In this document: piece by piece, positions 6,424-14,748 of the stretch
How positions within the stretch are numbered: position 1 is the stretch's first letter
How the letters are laid out: each line of letters begins with the position of its first letter
Assembly (NCBI GenBank): GCA_012512605.1
Contig: JAAZDX010000239.1
Coordinates: 1 to 23,578, forward strand
Source: Bacillota bacterium
GTDB lineage: Bacteria > Bacillota > UBA4882 > UBA10575
Length of the DNA: 23,578 nucleotides
Direction: 5' to 3'
Made by a program: the position numbers and the translations under genes
Notes under the pieces: generated by a model
What the model was told of the DNA's origin: nothing
The model's database searches: none
What the model saw: only the letters and a program-made list of their open reading frames with translations

Positions 6424-6784
6424 CAACACCATCCTCCAATCCCTCAATCCGAACAACAAGTTTGTTCGGAACACAAATTATCGCTTCTCCCGGTTGCTTG
6501 ATCCACCCGGTGCGGAGGCAGATCCGTTCCGGACAGTAATAGGAATCGGTTGGGGCCAAACGCACCGCGCCGTCCTTCACTTCAATCGTCGCCACCCCAC
6601 CCGCCACTTTTACTTGCTCGGTCCGGGTTTCTGCCTCCTTCAAGGCAAAACTGAAGAGAAGTTCCCCATTGTGAAAGACTTGGACCTGCCGGTCAGACGA
6701 AGGAGCGGGCCAAGTCTGCCAGGCCAACAAGGAAAGACCAACCCCGATGATCAACCCCAACAACCAACGGTCGCCCTTGGTCAT
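6410..6784 (-). CDS. NusG domain II-containing exported protein
   Basis: This 124-aa protein has one N-terminal transmembrane helix or signal anchor (about residues 8-24, WLLGLIIGVGLSLLAW) followed by an extracytoplasmic beta domain of the NusG_II type. Recognisable family features are the strand VFHNGELLF, the VEVKDG-like turn and the CPERICLRTGWIKQPGE block with two cysteines near CVPNKLVVRI. The family is common in Clostridia and often sits near electron-transfer or lipid genes; its function is unknown. The ATG at 6784 is preceded by GGAGGGAGGAG, so it was preferred to the ATG at 6802. It lies 30 nt after the UPF0016 gene and overlaps the methyltransferase, which suggests one transcript. 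Confidence 0.85.
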   Translation of the reverse strand: MTKGDRWLLGLIIGVGLSLLAWQTWPAPSSDRQVQVFHNGELLFSFALKEAETRTEQVKVAGGVATIEVKDGAVRLAPTDSYYCPERICLRTGWIKQPGEAIICVPNKLVVRIEGLEDGVDAVI

Positions 6785-6814
6785 CTCCGCTCCTCCCTCC
6801 ATCGACGGTAGCTA

Positions 6815-7117
6815 CTATTTGGCAAACTCCAACCATGTTTTCCACAAAGTATAAAACCCGATCCCAATAAAGAGAAAGGCCGCGCCTAAACGCATATAGA
6901 GAGGGGGAATGTACTTCATCAATACTCCGCCAAACAGAACGCCAATCATGGTCACTAAAACCAAACCTAGTGCGGCCCCCAGGAAGACTGCCCATGGTGC
7001 CCGGGATTGCGAAACCAGCGAAAAAACAGCCAGTTGCGTTTTATCTCCTAATTCAGCCAAAAATATCGTACAGAAAGAGAAAAAGAAAACCTTCCAGTCC
7101 ACGCTTCTTTCACCCAC
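6815..7117 (-). CDS. UPF0016/TMEM165-GDT1 family cation transporter, half-size
   Basis: This 100-aa integral membrane protein carries the family signature ELGDKTQL at about residues 22-29 and three hydrophobic segments (about 8-30, 38-60 and 72-92). GDT1/TMEM165 proteins transport Mn2+ or Ca2+. Most have two copies of the motif in six helices, whereas this one has a single copy, so it would need to homodimerise or pair with another half. Only one copy is seen in the window. The start is uncertain: the GTG at 7117 gives an extra MGERS, while the GTG at 7102 begins VDWKVF like typical relatives. Neither has a good Shine-Dalgarno. No yybP-ykoY manganese riboswitch is visible upstream, although one often precedes this family. 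Confidence 0.85.
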   Translation of the reverse strand: MGERSVDWKVFFFSFCTIFLAELGDKTQLAVFSLVSQSRAPWAVFLGAALGLVLVTMIGVLFGGVLMKYIPPLYMRLGAAFLFIGIGFYTLWKTWLEFAK

Positions 7118-7311
7118 TTCTTCTCAGATTGTTGGTTTCAGAGGGTATATCTTTTCCGAAATCGAGGTTTGGTATTTGTTCTCTGACGACAACATATTTT
7201 AAGTCTAAACAAAAAATGCCTTCGTCTCTTGTCCCTTCTCTTGCTACCTTTAGTATTGCAACCATCTTACGATACCAAACACGACCAAGCTGATCGGCGT
7301 GGACACCTGAC

Positions 7312-7336
7312 TGGGAATTACCTGCAGGGTAATCCC
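7312..7336. repeat. Inverted repeat between tRNA-His terminator and UPF0016 gene
   Basis: GGGA-TTACC pairs with GGTAA-TCCC across TGCAG, nine base pairs with one bulge. No T run follows on either strand. It may be an operator or leader hairpin of the UPF0016 operon. The remaining interval 7118-7311 holds no gene that I can support. Confidence 0.4.
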
Positions 7337-7349
7337 TAAAACATAACGA

Positions 7350-7373
7350 AAACAAAAAAGGGCAAAATGCCCT
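7350..7373 (-). terminator. Terminator of tRNA-His
   Basis: On the minus strand AGGGCATTTTGCCCT (7359-7373) folds into a short GC-rich hairpin and is followed by TTTTTTGTTTT. It lies 12 nt after the encoded CCA end. Confidence 0.88.
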
Positions 7374-7384
7374 CTAATTCGTGT

Positions 7385-7462
7385 TGGGGTGAACGGAGGG
7401 ATTCGAACCCTCGGCCTCCAGGGCCACAACCTGGCGCTCAAACCAACTGAGCTACGCCCACC
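7385..7462 (-). tRNA. tRNA-His (GTG anticodon)
   Basis: A complete cloverleaf is present on the minus strand. The acceptor stem is GTGGGCG/CGTTCAC with two G-U pairs. The D arm is followed by the anticodon stem CCAGG/CCTGG around TTGTGGC, with anticodon GTG at 7425-7427. The T arm GAGGG-TTCGAAT-CCCTC and an encoded CCA (7385-7387) complete it. The extra G at 7462 pairs with C73 at 7388, the G-1:C73 identity pair specific to tRNA-His. The gene has its own promoter and terminator. Confidence 0.97.
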
Positions 7463-7475
7463 ATACGCAAAAATT

Positions 7476-7504
7476 ATAATAACACATCTTTGTTTATTCG
7501 TCAA
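7476..7504 (-). promoter_or_regulatory. Promoter of tRNA-His
   Basis: On the minus strand TTGACG (7499-7504), a 17-bp spacer and TATTAT (7476-7481), with an overlapping TATAAT three bases further on. The predicted start is near 7469, a few bases before the mature tRNA 5' end. Confidence 0.75.
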
Positions 7505-7599
7505 GGTCTTTTTTCGCGGTGGCCGACATTTTCGCTGTTAGGTCCATTTATTTATTATTCGACCATGAACTTGAGAACCTTTTTCAAGGGTTTATTCCT

Positions 7600-7785
7600 T
7601 TAGACCTTGAATTTGTCAATCTTCTCAAGAAATTTCTGGAGGATTTTCTTAGTTATGAATCTTGAATTAGCCAAGTGAATCCGTTGAGCAATATTTACGG
7701 CTTCTTTGTATGGCAAACAATTTCTTTCAACTAAAAGCGCAACTGGTTCTAAACTCCATAGGACCTTTACGCCACTTTCTTTAGA
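7600..7785 (-). pseudogene. Possible C-terminal remnant of a PIN-like protein
   Basis: About 60 residues are open (ESGVKVLWSLEPVALLVERN then a KEAVNIAQRIHLANSRFITK stretch). They resemble the C-terminal helices of PIN-type or related nucleic-acid-binding proteins that often follow ImmA/IrrE genes. There is no N-terminal half, no catalytic acidic residue of a PIN nuclease and no ribosome binding site. It directly abuts the ImmA/IrrE fragment in a different frame, as expected if a deletion removed the junction between two genes. The family assignment is weak. Confidence 0.35.
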
Positions 7786-7786
7786 C

Positions 7787-7993
7787 TTATTTCGTATCTT
7801 CCGGATTCTCCTCCTCCAATTCAACGTTATACGAATCAAGGTGCAAGAGAAGATGTCCTAGTTCGTGGGCAGCCGTAAAGATCCAACGCTCCACGGAGAT
7901 TCGTTCCCAAACGTTGACGACGATCGCCGGACCGCCATCTTGCGCGGCAACTGATAATCCAAAAAAATCATTACTGGTAATCTTGAACGGGCT
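7787..7993 (-). pseudogene. ImmA/IrrE (DUF955) metallopeptidase fragment
   Basis: A 68-codon open stretch between two TAA codons encodes the core of an ImmA/IrrE-type zinc peptidase: SNDFFGLSVAAQDGGPAIVV, then VERWIFTAAHELGHLLLHLD with the intact HEXXH. The N-terminal HTH region and the C-terminal part normally following the acidic EEEN stretch are missing, and there is no start codon. These peptidases cleave phage-type repressors or act as antitoxin partners. Here it is a relic. Its 5' end is fused in frame, across a stop codon, to the methyltransferase relic. Confidence 0.75.
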
Positions 7994-8224
7994 TTATGAC
8001 GCCGTGGAGGGGATAACCTCTGTCCAATAGCCGGTACCGCATGCAGTCTCTAGCATATGACGATCATTCAAAGAATTTTTTACAAGCGAATAGAATTCGT
8101 CTTTTATATATTGGACCGTCTCATCAAAAATGGTTAGATTTCTACACATATTATACCAAAATTTAACTTCCAAATCATCTTTTTCCCTTTTTAGGGGGAT
8201 TTTGTTCTTGTATAATAAATGCAA
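7994..8224 (-). pseudogene. Truncated SAM methyltransferase
   Basis: A 76-codon frame starts with a long N-terminal helix region (FWYNMCRNLTIFDETVQYI). It reaches SAM motif I (MLETACGTGYWTEVI) and then ends at a TAA five codons later. Class I methyltransferases need a further 130 or more residues, so this is a 3'-truncated gene. The break coincides with the start of the ImmA/IrrE fragment, which marks a deletion or recombination joint near 7996-8010. Confidence 0.65.
8211..8216 (+). promoter_or_regulatory. Possible -10 box for the exporter operon
   Basis: A perfect TATAAT at 8211-8216 lies 50 nt before the permease start. The sequence 17 bp upstream is a T-rich run with no recognisable TTGACA, so the promoter would be weak or activator-dependent. 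The call rests on the -10 alone. Confidence 0.35.
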
Positions 8225-8265
8225 CGGTGGTTTTTGCTTTTTGAACTACCCCCATCGCCGACAAC

Positions 8266-10776
8266 ATGAAACTGGGGAGAATAGGAAGATACTTTGTGGG
8301 AATTATCATCAAATTTGTTTTAAAAAACATCTGGGCAAAAAAGCTACGTACTCTTCTGATCATTACTTCGGTGATGCTCTCTTCCGCGTTGTATTTTGCG
8401 ACGGAAGCCCTTTCCGATACGGCGTCCGACATGTTCGTCGAACGGATGCAGGTATACTACGGTACCGCCGATCTCATGATCTATCCCACCCATCGCTCCC
8501 CCTCCAGTTTTTTTTACCGCAGCCGGGCGGAAATGCTTGCTGAAGACTTTGAATATATCGTTGGTTCCATCGAAACCAGCGGTAATTTAGTCCTGCCCCA
8601 AGAAACTTTAAGGCTTAATATAAAAGGGTTTACCCTACCCGAGCTGGAGAAGATGAACCCTTTTTACTTAACCACCCAACAGCGGCTGCACCCTTTCCAA
8701 GGGAAAAAAATAATCCTCAGTAAACAAACGGCGGAAGAATATGGCCTTCGCCTCGGCGACTATCTGGAGATCGAAGTATTTGGCACTAAACGCAAGTTTT
8801 TTCTCGCCGCCCTAGCGGAACCGGTCGGTCCATTTCAATACGACGGCCAGAACATCAATGGCGTTGTTCCCCTTGATACGCTGGCCACCATCTTAAATGC
8901 CCGGGGTAGGGTAGCCACCCTCTATCTCAAAGTGAAAGACCCGGCCCGGAAAGGGGAACTGCTACAAAAACTGAGCGCCGCCTATCCTCGGTACCAGGTC
9001 AGGGAGACCATCACCGGCCAAGAATTGCTGGAATACACCAGATCCTTGACCACAACCTTTCAGCTGATGGGCACGGTTGTCCTTTTCATGTCCGTCTATA
9101 TCATCTCTTCTTCCTTCAAAGTCATCACCAGGGAAAGGTTGCCGGTCATCGGAACTTTCCGGAGCATCGGCGCAACCCGCCGCATGACCAACCTGGTCCT
9201 GACCGCCGAAAGTATCATGTATGGAATGATCGGAGGTATACTGGGATGCAGCCTTGGTCTCCTTCTCCTTTACCTGATCATGTTACAGGTCCGCCCGGCT
9301 TTTATGGCTTCTGTTCCCGTAACGCTTCAATATTCGCCCCAGCAAATGGGAGCCGCCTTTTTACTTGCCGTACTGATCGCCTTCATCAGTGCCCTCCGGC
9401 CAATTCAAAAGATGGCCAAAATCCCAGTAAAAGAGCTTATCTTCAACACCAACAGTAAACCTGGACGCCGGAAAAGATGGAAGCCGGTAAGCGGGATAAT
9501 TCTGATCGCCTTGGTCTTTTTCCTACCACCCTATACCCCGTTTAAACTCCTCCTGCCCGTCGGGATGTTATTGATCTTTGCAACCATTATCGGCTTTCTC
9601 CTCGTGATTCCGGACCTAACCAAGCTCTTCCTGATCCTTTTTGTCCGTATTAATCGCTACTTCTTCGGGAACGAAGGAATCCTGGCCGCGAAAAATTTAC
9701 GGGATAACAAAGGCGTCCTCAATAATATCTCTCTGCTTGCCCTCGGGATCTCCGCTTTGTTAATGATTAATACCATCAGTTACAGTACCACCCAGGAAGT
9801 GACCAACTTCTACCAAGATTGTGATTTTCAGATCTGGTTCTGGACCTGGCAGGCCGACCGGAGGACCGAGAGTATCCTGCGGACAATCGACGGGGTCGAG
9901 GCCACCTACGGAATATATACGGCGAATTTTGTTGAGATCACCAATCTCCAAGACCGGATTAATCTGCTGCACGGGGCCAATCCCCATAAACACTTGGCTT
10001 ATTGGTCCATTGACTTGGACCCGGACCTCCTGGCTGCGCTTGACACCGGGCGGAAGATTCTGCTCGCCAATACCCTCCGCGAAAGGCTACAGGTACAAAA
10101 GGGGGATCACCTAACCCTAAAAATGGCCCGCGGGGAAAGAAACTACGAGATCATCGGTTTCTATGATTCCCTGATGTGGAACGGCAGCTTTGCCCTTGTT
10201 GCTGAGCGGTTTTTGAAGATGGACATGGGAAAACAGTATTACGATGACCTTTTTATTAAAACCAACAAAGATCCGGACTTCGTCAGCAACGCGATCAAAG
10301 ACCGACTCAAAAGAAGGAGCCTTTCGGTCACGACTATGGACCAGATGGAAGCCGATAACCAACAAGCCAACGCCACCATGTTCCAAGTGATGCAAGGGTT
10401 TTCCCTGCTCGCTTTGGTCATTGGCATCTTTGGGGTTTTTAACAACCTGATCATTAGTTTTCTGGAACGCCAACGTTCTTTAGCCGTATTACGTTCCATC
10501 GGGATGAGTAAAGCGCAGAGCATTAAGATGTTTTTCGCGGAAGCGTTAACCGGAGGCCTGATTGGAGGAAGCATAGGCGCTTTATGCGGATATATATTGA
10601 ACTCAATTTCGCCGATGATCATCAAGGCGTTGGTAACGACGATTCCGATCCACCACTCTTTATCCCTTTACCTGTCTTCGATCTTTGCCGGTCTTGCGAT
10701 CATGGTTATTGCTTCCACTAGCCCAGCCTTTAAATCCTCCAAGCTGGATATCGTCGCGACCATTAAATATGAATGA
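8266..10776 (+). CDS. ABC transporter permease with two FtsX domains (MacB-like)
   Basis: This is an 836-aa permease of the type VII (MacB/LolCE/FtsX) superfamily. A first transmembrane helix lies near residues 28-48, with an extracytoplasmic domain after it. FtsX domain 1 lies around 260-385, carrying RLPVIGTFRSIGATRRM. A central cluster of helices spans about 405-505, with a second extracytoplasmic domain after it. C-terminal FtsX domain 2 spans about 710-830 and carries RQRSLAVLRSIGMSKAQS. The duplicated design means one polypeptide may supply both halves. The ATPase and adaptor genes follow at once, so it forms an export or mechanotransmission machine rather than an importer. The ATG at 8266 lacks a clear Shine-Dalgarno; a GTG at 8296 behind AGGAAGA is an alternative. 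The substrate is unknown. Confidence 0.9.
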   Translation: MKLGRIGRYFVGIIIKFVLKNIWAKKLRTLLIITSVMLSSALYFATEALSDTASDMFVERMQVYYGTADLMIYPTHRSPSSFFYRSRAEMLAEDFEYIVGSIETSGNLVLPQETLRLNIKGFTLPELEKMNPFYLTTQQRLHPFQGKKIILSKQTAEEYGLRLGDYLEIEVFGTKRKFFLAALAEPVGPFQYDGQNINGVVPLDTLATILNARGRVATLYLKVKDPARKGELLQKLSAAYPRYQVRETITGQELLEYTRSLTTTFQLMGTVVLFMSVYIISSSFKVITRERLPVIGTFRSIGATRRMTNLVLTAESIMYGMIGGILGCSLGLLLLYLIMLQVRPAFMASVPVTLQYSPQQMGAAFLLAVLIAFISALRPIQKMAKIPVKELIFNTNSKPGRRKRWKPVSGIILIALVFFLPPYTPFKLLLPVGMLLIFATIIGFLLVIPDLTKLFLILFVRINRYFFGNEGILAAKNLRDNKGVLNNISLLALGISALLMINTISYSTTQEVTNFYQDCDFQIWFWTWQADRRTESILRTIDGVEATYGIYTANFVEITNLQDRINLLHGANPHKHLAYWSIDLDPDLLAALDTGRKILLANTLRERLQVQKGDHLTLKMARGERNYEIIGFYDSLMWNGSFALVAERFLKMDMGKQYYDDLFIKTNKDPDFVSNAIKDRLKRRSLSVTTMDQMEADNQQANATMFQVMQGFSLLALVIGIFGVFNNLIISFLERQRSLAVLRSIGMSKAQSIKMFFAEALTGGLIGGSIGALCGYILNSISPMIIKALVTTIPIHHSLSLYLSSIFAGLAIMVIASTSPAFKSSKLDIVATIKYE

Positions 10777-10790
10777 TAGGGGGTGCTCCT

Positions 10791-11468
10791 TTGCCACCAA
10801 TCATTGAGACTGATCAGCTTTACAAAACCTATAAACTGGGTACCGTCAACGTCGAAGTCTTAAAAGGCATTGATCTCGCCATCCAGGAAGGAGAATTCGT
10901 CTCGATCATGGGACCGTCCGGTTCTGGGAAAAGTACCCTCCTATACCTCATCGGTGGTTTGGACAAACCCACGTCTGGTCAGGTCAAGGTGAAGGGGAAA
11001 AAGTTATCGGTCATGACCGATCAAGAGGAGAGTATTCTCCGCCGCCGGACCCTAGGGTTTGTTTTTCAGTTCTATAACCTGATCCCCAACCTCAATGTGG
11101 AAGAGAACATCATGCTTCCAATCCTCTTGGACGGAAAACGGTTAAAGGCCTATCGCCACCGCTTAGAAGAGATTTTGGAGACCGTAGGACTGGCCGACCG
11201 TCGCCGCCACACTCCCCAGGAATTGTCCGGCGGGCAACAGCAGCGGGTGGCGATTGCCCGGGCTTTAATCAACCAGCCCGATATTATTCTGGCCGATGAA
11301 CCCATCGGTAACCTAGATACCAAAACCGGAATGGGCATCATGGACCTTCTGCGAAGAATCAATCAGGAGCAGGGTAAAACCATCGTCCAAGTCACCCATT
11401 CCGAGGAAGCGGCGGCGTATAGCCAACGGATCATCAATTTACGGGACGGAAAGGTGCGGGAGGAATGA
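10791..11468 (+). CDS. ABC transporter ATP-binding protein (LolD/MacB-type)
   Basis: This is a 225-aa ATPase of the LolD/MacB class. It has Walker A GPSGSGKST, Q-loop QFYNLIPNL, signature LSGGQQQRVAIARAL, Walker B IILADEPIGNLD and the switch histidine in VTHSEEA, so it should be catalytically competent. It energises the FtsX-type permease encoded just upstream. The TTG at 10791 is favoured because AGGGGGT lies 6 nt before it and the protein then starts at the conserved PPIIETDQLYKTY. An ATG at 10773, overlapping the permease stop as ATGA, would add six residues but has no ribosome binding site. Its 3' end overlaps the adaptor gene by ATGA. Confidence 0.94.
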   Translation: MPPIIETDQLYKTYKLGTVNVEVLKGIDLAIQEGEFVSIMGPSGSGKSTLLYLIGGLDKPTSGQVKVKGKKLSVMTDQEESILRRRTLGFVFQFYNLIPNLNVEENIMLPILLDGKRLKAYRHRLEEILETVGLADRRRHTPQELSGGQQQRVAIARALINQPDIILADEPIGNLDTKTGMGIMDLLRRINQEQGKTIVQVTHSEEAAAYSQRIINLRDGKVREE

Positions 11469-12565
11469 AGAAAAACGGGGTTTTCCTGATCATTTTCATC
11501 GGGGTTGTCCTCGTCGGTCTCTTTTGGCTCCGCTCAAGACCAGCGCCCGGCCGGGATACCGACACTACAGTTGCTTTGGAAGAACAACCGCCAGCCGTTG
11601 ACGAAAGACCACTCATTGAGGCATTCGGCCTGGTCGAAGCGGCCCAAGTCACAAATATTAACATCGAGTTTCCCGCCCGTGTCCGTCGGTTCTATGTTAA
11701 AGAGGGCGAAAAAGTAAGCCTGGGCCAGGTTCTGCTTGCTTTAGACGTGGAAGAATACTACTCGGAGATCCGCAATACGGAATATGAGTTGCAAACCACC
11801 CTTTATGAGCTAAACACGGTCCAAAGTGAAGCAGCGGAATTGGCGGCGAAAATCGCGGTTAAAGAAGAAGAACTGGCCACCGAGAACGCCTATGAATTAA
11901 GGCAAATCAGCTCCGACCTTGCCAAAGCCCATCAAGACTTTGACAAGAAAAAGGAACTTTTGGCGATCAAAGCCGTCCCCGCTAGCGAAGTTACGGAATT
12001 GGAAAAGGCCGTTGCCGACCTTACCCGCTCTTACCAACAACTCCGCCGCGAAAAAGAAGAAGAGATCAAACGGCTAAGAAGCGAGTTATCTCTTTTAAAA
12101 GGCGGCTCCGGACCGGAAGTGACCCGGATCAACATGCTTAAACAGAAGATTGTTCTTCTCGAAGAAAAGCTGGCCATGCTCGGCAATAAATTGGACCAGA
12201 ACTTTATCCGTGACAACAAAGTGATCGCTCCCACGGGTAACGCCGTTGTTTACGAGATTGGTTACGCTGAAGGTGATCTGATCACCGCGGAACGCAAGGT
12301 TTTAAGCCTGATTAGCCTGGACAGTTTAGTCGTAAAGGCCAACATCGCTGAAGAATTCATTAAAGATCTACGCCTTGGGGCGGAGGCAGTGATTACACCG
12401 GTCGCCGATTACAACCGGACCTACCACGGAAAAGTAATCCGCCGCTCCCAAGTGGCGATCAAAGACAGCGGGGAAACAGTTGTTCCGGTTGAAATCAGCA
12501 TTGAAGACCGGGATGAGTTTCTTCTCCCCAATTTTAATGTGGATGTGAAGATCTATATTAACTAG
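11465..12565 (+). CDS. HlyD/MacA-like periplasmic adaptor subunit
   Basis: This is a 366-aa membrane fusion (adaptor) protein. One N-terminal helix (about residues 6-22) anchors it. A lipoyl-like half-motif follows (ARVRRFYVKEGEKVSLGQVL), and then a long alpha hairpin or coiled coil of about 150 residues rich in Glu, Lys and Leu (roughly 95-250). The second lipoyl half and beta-barrel come next (VIAPTGNAVVYEIGYAEGD, then LRLGAEAVITP). It should connect the permease to the cell exterior or to an outer-membrane channel. No TolC-like gene is present here. The start codon overlaps the ATPase stop (ATGA), with GGGAGG almost touching it. It ends 11 bp before convergent galE with no visible terminator between. 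Confidence 0.88.
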   Translation: MKKNGVFLIIFIGVVLVGLFWLRSRPAPGRDTDTTVALEEQPPAVDERPLIEAFGLVEAAQVTNINIEFPARVRRFYVKEGEKVSLGQVLLALDVEEYYSEIRNTEYELQTTLYELNTVQSEAAELAAKIAVKEEELATENAYELRQISSDLAKAHQDFDKKKELLAIKAVPASEVTELEKAVADLTRSYQQLRREKEEEIKRLRSELSLLKGGSGPEVTRINMLKQKIVLLEEKLAMLGNKLDQNFIRDNKVIAPTGNAVVYEIGYAEGDLITAERKVLSLISLDSLVVKANIAEEFIKDLRLGAEAVITPVADYNRTYHGKVIRRSQVAIKDSGETVVPVEISIEDRDEFLLPNFNVDVKIYIN

Positions 12566-12576
12566 ACAGCTTACCC

Positions 12577-13557
12577 CTAATACCCATTGGGATGACTCTG
12601 GTGCCAGCGCCAGGCGGTGGCAATGATCTCTTCCAACGCCGGGTACTTTGGGTTCCAGCCTAACTCAGCCTTGATCTTTTCCGAAGAAGCAACTAATACG
12701 GCCGGGTCGCCCGGTCGGCGCGGCCCATCGATGACCTTAATCCCTTTCCCCGTCACCCGGCGGGCGGTCGCGATCACCTCTTGATTGGAGTAGCCTTGCC
12801 CGTTACCCAGGTTATAAATGGTTGATTCCTTCCCGTCAGCCAGCGCCTTTAAGGCTAAAAGATGAGCCTGGGAAAGATCGGCCACATGAATGTAGTCGCG
12901 AATACAGGTCCCGTCGGGCGTCGGATAATCGGTCCCGTACAATTCGATATGATCGCGGATCCCCATGGCCGTTTTGAGCACGATAGGAATCAGGTGTGTC
13001 TCCGGGTCATGGTCTTCACCGATCTCCGCTTCCGGATCGGCTCCAGCCGCGTTAAAGTAACGCAGTGAGATATAGCGAAGGCCATAGGCTTCCTCGTAAA
13101 AGCGGAGGATTCCTTCGAAGGTCAATTTGGAAAACCCATAGGGATTCGTCGGCCGCTTCGGGTGATCTTCGGGAATCGGTACCGTTTCCGGTTCCCCGTA
13201 GACCGCAGCCGTTGACGAAAAGACAATGTATTTGACCCCCCCAGCAACCAACGCGTCCAACAAGGCCTGACCATTACCGATATTATTCCGGAAATATTTT
13301 GCCGGATTCTGTACTGATTCGCCAACCAAACTATGGGCGGCCAAGTGAATCACCGCCTCTACCTTCTCGCGGTTGATCAGGTCCGTCACCAAGTCGAATT
13401 GGCTAATGTCTCCTTGGACAAATTTACCCCGCTCTACAGCCTCCCGGTGTCCCTTGGATAGATTATCGAGGATCACCGGTTCGTGCCCTTGCCGGGCCAG
13501 ATCCAGGGCGACTTGACTACCGATATAACCAGCTCCTCCTGTGACCAATACTTTCAA
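12577..13557 (-). CDS. galE: UDP-glucose 4-epimerase
   Basis: This is a 326-aa NAD-dependent short-chain dehydrogenase/reductase that interconverts UDP-galactose and UDP-glucose in the Leloir pathway. It shows the Rossmann motif TGGAGYIG near the N-terminus, the SSTAAVYG strand and the catalytic YGFSK (Tyr and Lys). It also has the RYFNAAGADP block and the sugar-binding GTCIRDYIHV segment, and is full length for GalE. The TTG at 13557 gives the typical start MKVLVTGGAGYIGS and has AGAGGTG 6-7 nt upstream. The GTG at 13566 is the alternative but overlaps that ribosome binding site. It is the last gene of the galTKE cluster and lies 23 nt after galK. Confidence 0.96.
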   Translation of the reverse strand: MKVLVTGGAGYIGSQVALDLARQGHEPVILDNLSKGHREAVERGKFVQGDISQFDLVTDLINREKVEAVIHLAAHSLVGESVQNPAKYFRNNIGNGQALLDALVAGGVKYIVFSSTAAVYGEPETVPIPEDHPKRPTNPYGFSKLTFEGILRFYEEAYGLRYISLRYFNAAGADPEAEIGEDHDPETHLIPIVLKTAMGIRDHIELYGTDYPTPDGTCIRDYIHVADLSQAHLLALKALADGKESTIYNLGNGQGYSNQEVIATARRVTGKGIKVIDGPRRPGDPAVLVASSEKIKAELGWNPKYPALEEIIATAWRWHQSHPNGY

Positions 13558-13580
13558 TCTTTTCACCTCTATCTGTAAAA

Positions 13581-14747
13581 CTATAAAAGCTCCGCCCCAT
13601 TAGCAGCCGTACTAACATAGACTTGGGCTTCGATCCCGGTTTGCTTACGGTATTCCGGTAGAACCTGTTTGGAGAACTCGCCAATCGCATCTGCATGAAT
13701 AAGGTTCACCGTACACCCGCCAAAACCGCCGCCGGTAATCCGGGCCCCCAAAACCCCTTCCACTTTACGCGCCAACGAAACCAACAGATCCACTTCGGCA
13801 CAACTCACTTCATAATCGTCCCGCAAGGAATCGTGGGATTGGTTGAGTAATTGGCCAAAGCACTTTAAATCACCGGCTTTAAGCGCCGCCACACTCTTTA
13901 AAACCCGTTCATTCTCGGTGATCACATGACGACAACGTTGGTAGATCACCGGATCCATCTGGGCTTGACAGGCGGTAAGCATGGCTAAATCCGCGTCACG
14001 TAACGCCTGCACCGCCGGAAAGCGGTTGGCCAGGATCTGCACCCCGGTTTCACATTCCTGCCGCCGACGGTTATATTCCGAATCAACCAAACTGTGTTTA
14101 ACGCCGCTGTGACAGACCAGAATCCGGTAGTCCCCCAGCTCGAGAGGGATCCGTTCGTACTCTAAGGTTCGACAGTCAATAAACAGCGCATGATCCTTCT
14201 GCCCAAGAAGGGAGATGAACTGGTCCATAATCCCACATTTCATCCCCACAAAATCATTCTCCGCCTTTTGGCAAAGCAAAGCCAGATCCGGTAGGGTGAT
14301 CTTAAAACCGGTCAAGTGTTTCACGGCAACGGCAGTTGCAACTTCCAAAGCAGCCGAAGAGCTCAACCCGGAACCCTGCGGGATTGTTCCGAGAAAGGCG
14401 ATCTCCAGACCGACAAGCTTCGCTCCCGCCCCTTGGAGAGCCCACAGCACTCCCCGGAGATAATTACTCCACAGTTCTTCGGTATCGTACTCGATGGGGC
14501 GCGCTATGGAAAACTCAACGGTCCGGTTGAAATCGATCGCATGCATCTTAACCAGTTGGTCCGAACGTTTCCGTACCGCCATCACGATATCAAAGTTAAT
14601 CGCCATCGGAAAAACATAACCGTCGTTGTAGTCGGTATGTTCACCAATGAGATTAACCCGCCCCGGCGCACGCACGATGGTAAGCCCGTCCGCAGCGCCA
14701 AATACCTTGGCAAAAGTCTGCTTCACAACGGCGATCTCGCTCCTCAT
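13581..14747 (-). CDS. galK: Galactokinase
   Basis: This is a 388-aa GHMP-family kinase that phosphorylates alpha-D-galactose to galactose-1-phosphate with ATP. The galactokinase signature GRVNLIGEHTDYNDGYVFP is complete. The ATP-binding GHMP motif is PQGSGLSSSAALEVATAV, and the C-terminal GHMP motif is ITGGGFGGCTVNL. The catalytic Asp lies in the CGIMDQFISLLG segment. The length matches bacterial GalK. The ATG at 14747 is preceded by AAGGAGG, which overlaps the last codons of galT. Only one base separates the galT stop from this start, so the two are translationally coupled. It feeds GalT and then GalE in the same operon. Confidence 0.97.
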   Translation of the reverse strand: MRSEIAVVKQTFAKVFGAADGLTIVRAPGRVNLIGEHTDYNDGYVFPMAINFDIVMAVRKRSDQLVKMHAIDFNRTVEFSIARPIEYDTEELWSNYLRGVLWALQGAGAKLVGLEIAFLGTIPQGSGLSSSAALEVATAVAVKHLTGFKITLPDLALLCQKAENDFVGMKCGIMDQFISLLGQKDHALFIDCRTLEYERIPLELGDYRILVCHSGVKHSLVDSEYNRRRQECETGVQILANRFPAVQALRDADLAMLTACQAQMDPVIYQRCRHVITENERVLKSVAALKAGDLKCFGQLLNQSHDSLRDDYEVSCAEVDLLVSLARKVEGVLGARITGGGFGGCTVNLIHADAIGEFSKQVLPEYRKQTGIEAQVYVSTAANGAELL

Positions 14748-14748
14748 T

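Noticed and set aside
7118..7340. yybP-ykoY manganese riboswitch before the UPF0016 gene
   Set aside because: The GGGGAGTAG-type entry and the paired conserved loops are not found on the minus strand.
7110..7355. 81-codon minus-strand ORF between tRNA-His and the UPF0016 gene
   Set aside because: Its start lies inside the tRNA terminator T run with no Shine-Dalgarno, and the composition suggests no family. A degraded gene remnant is possible but cannot be shown.
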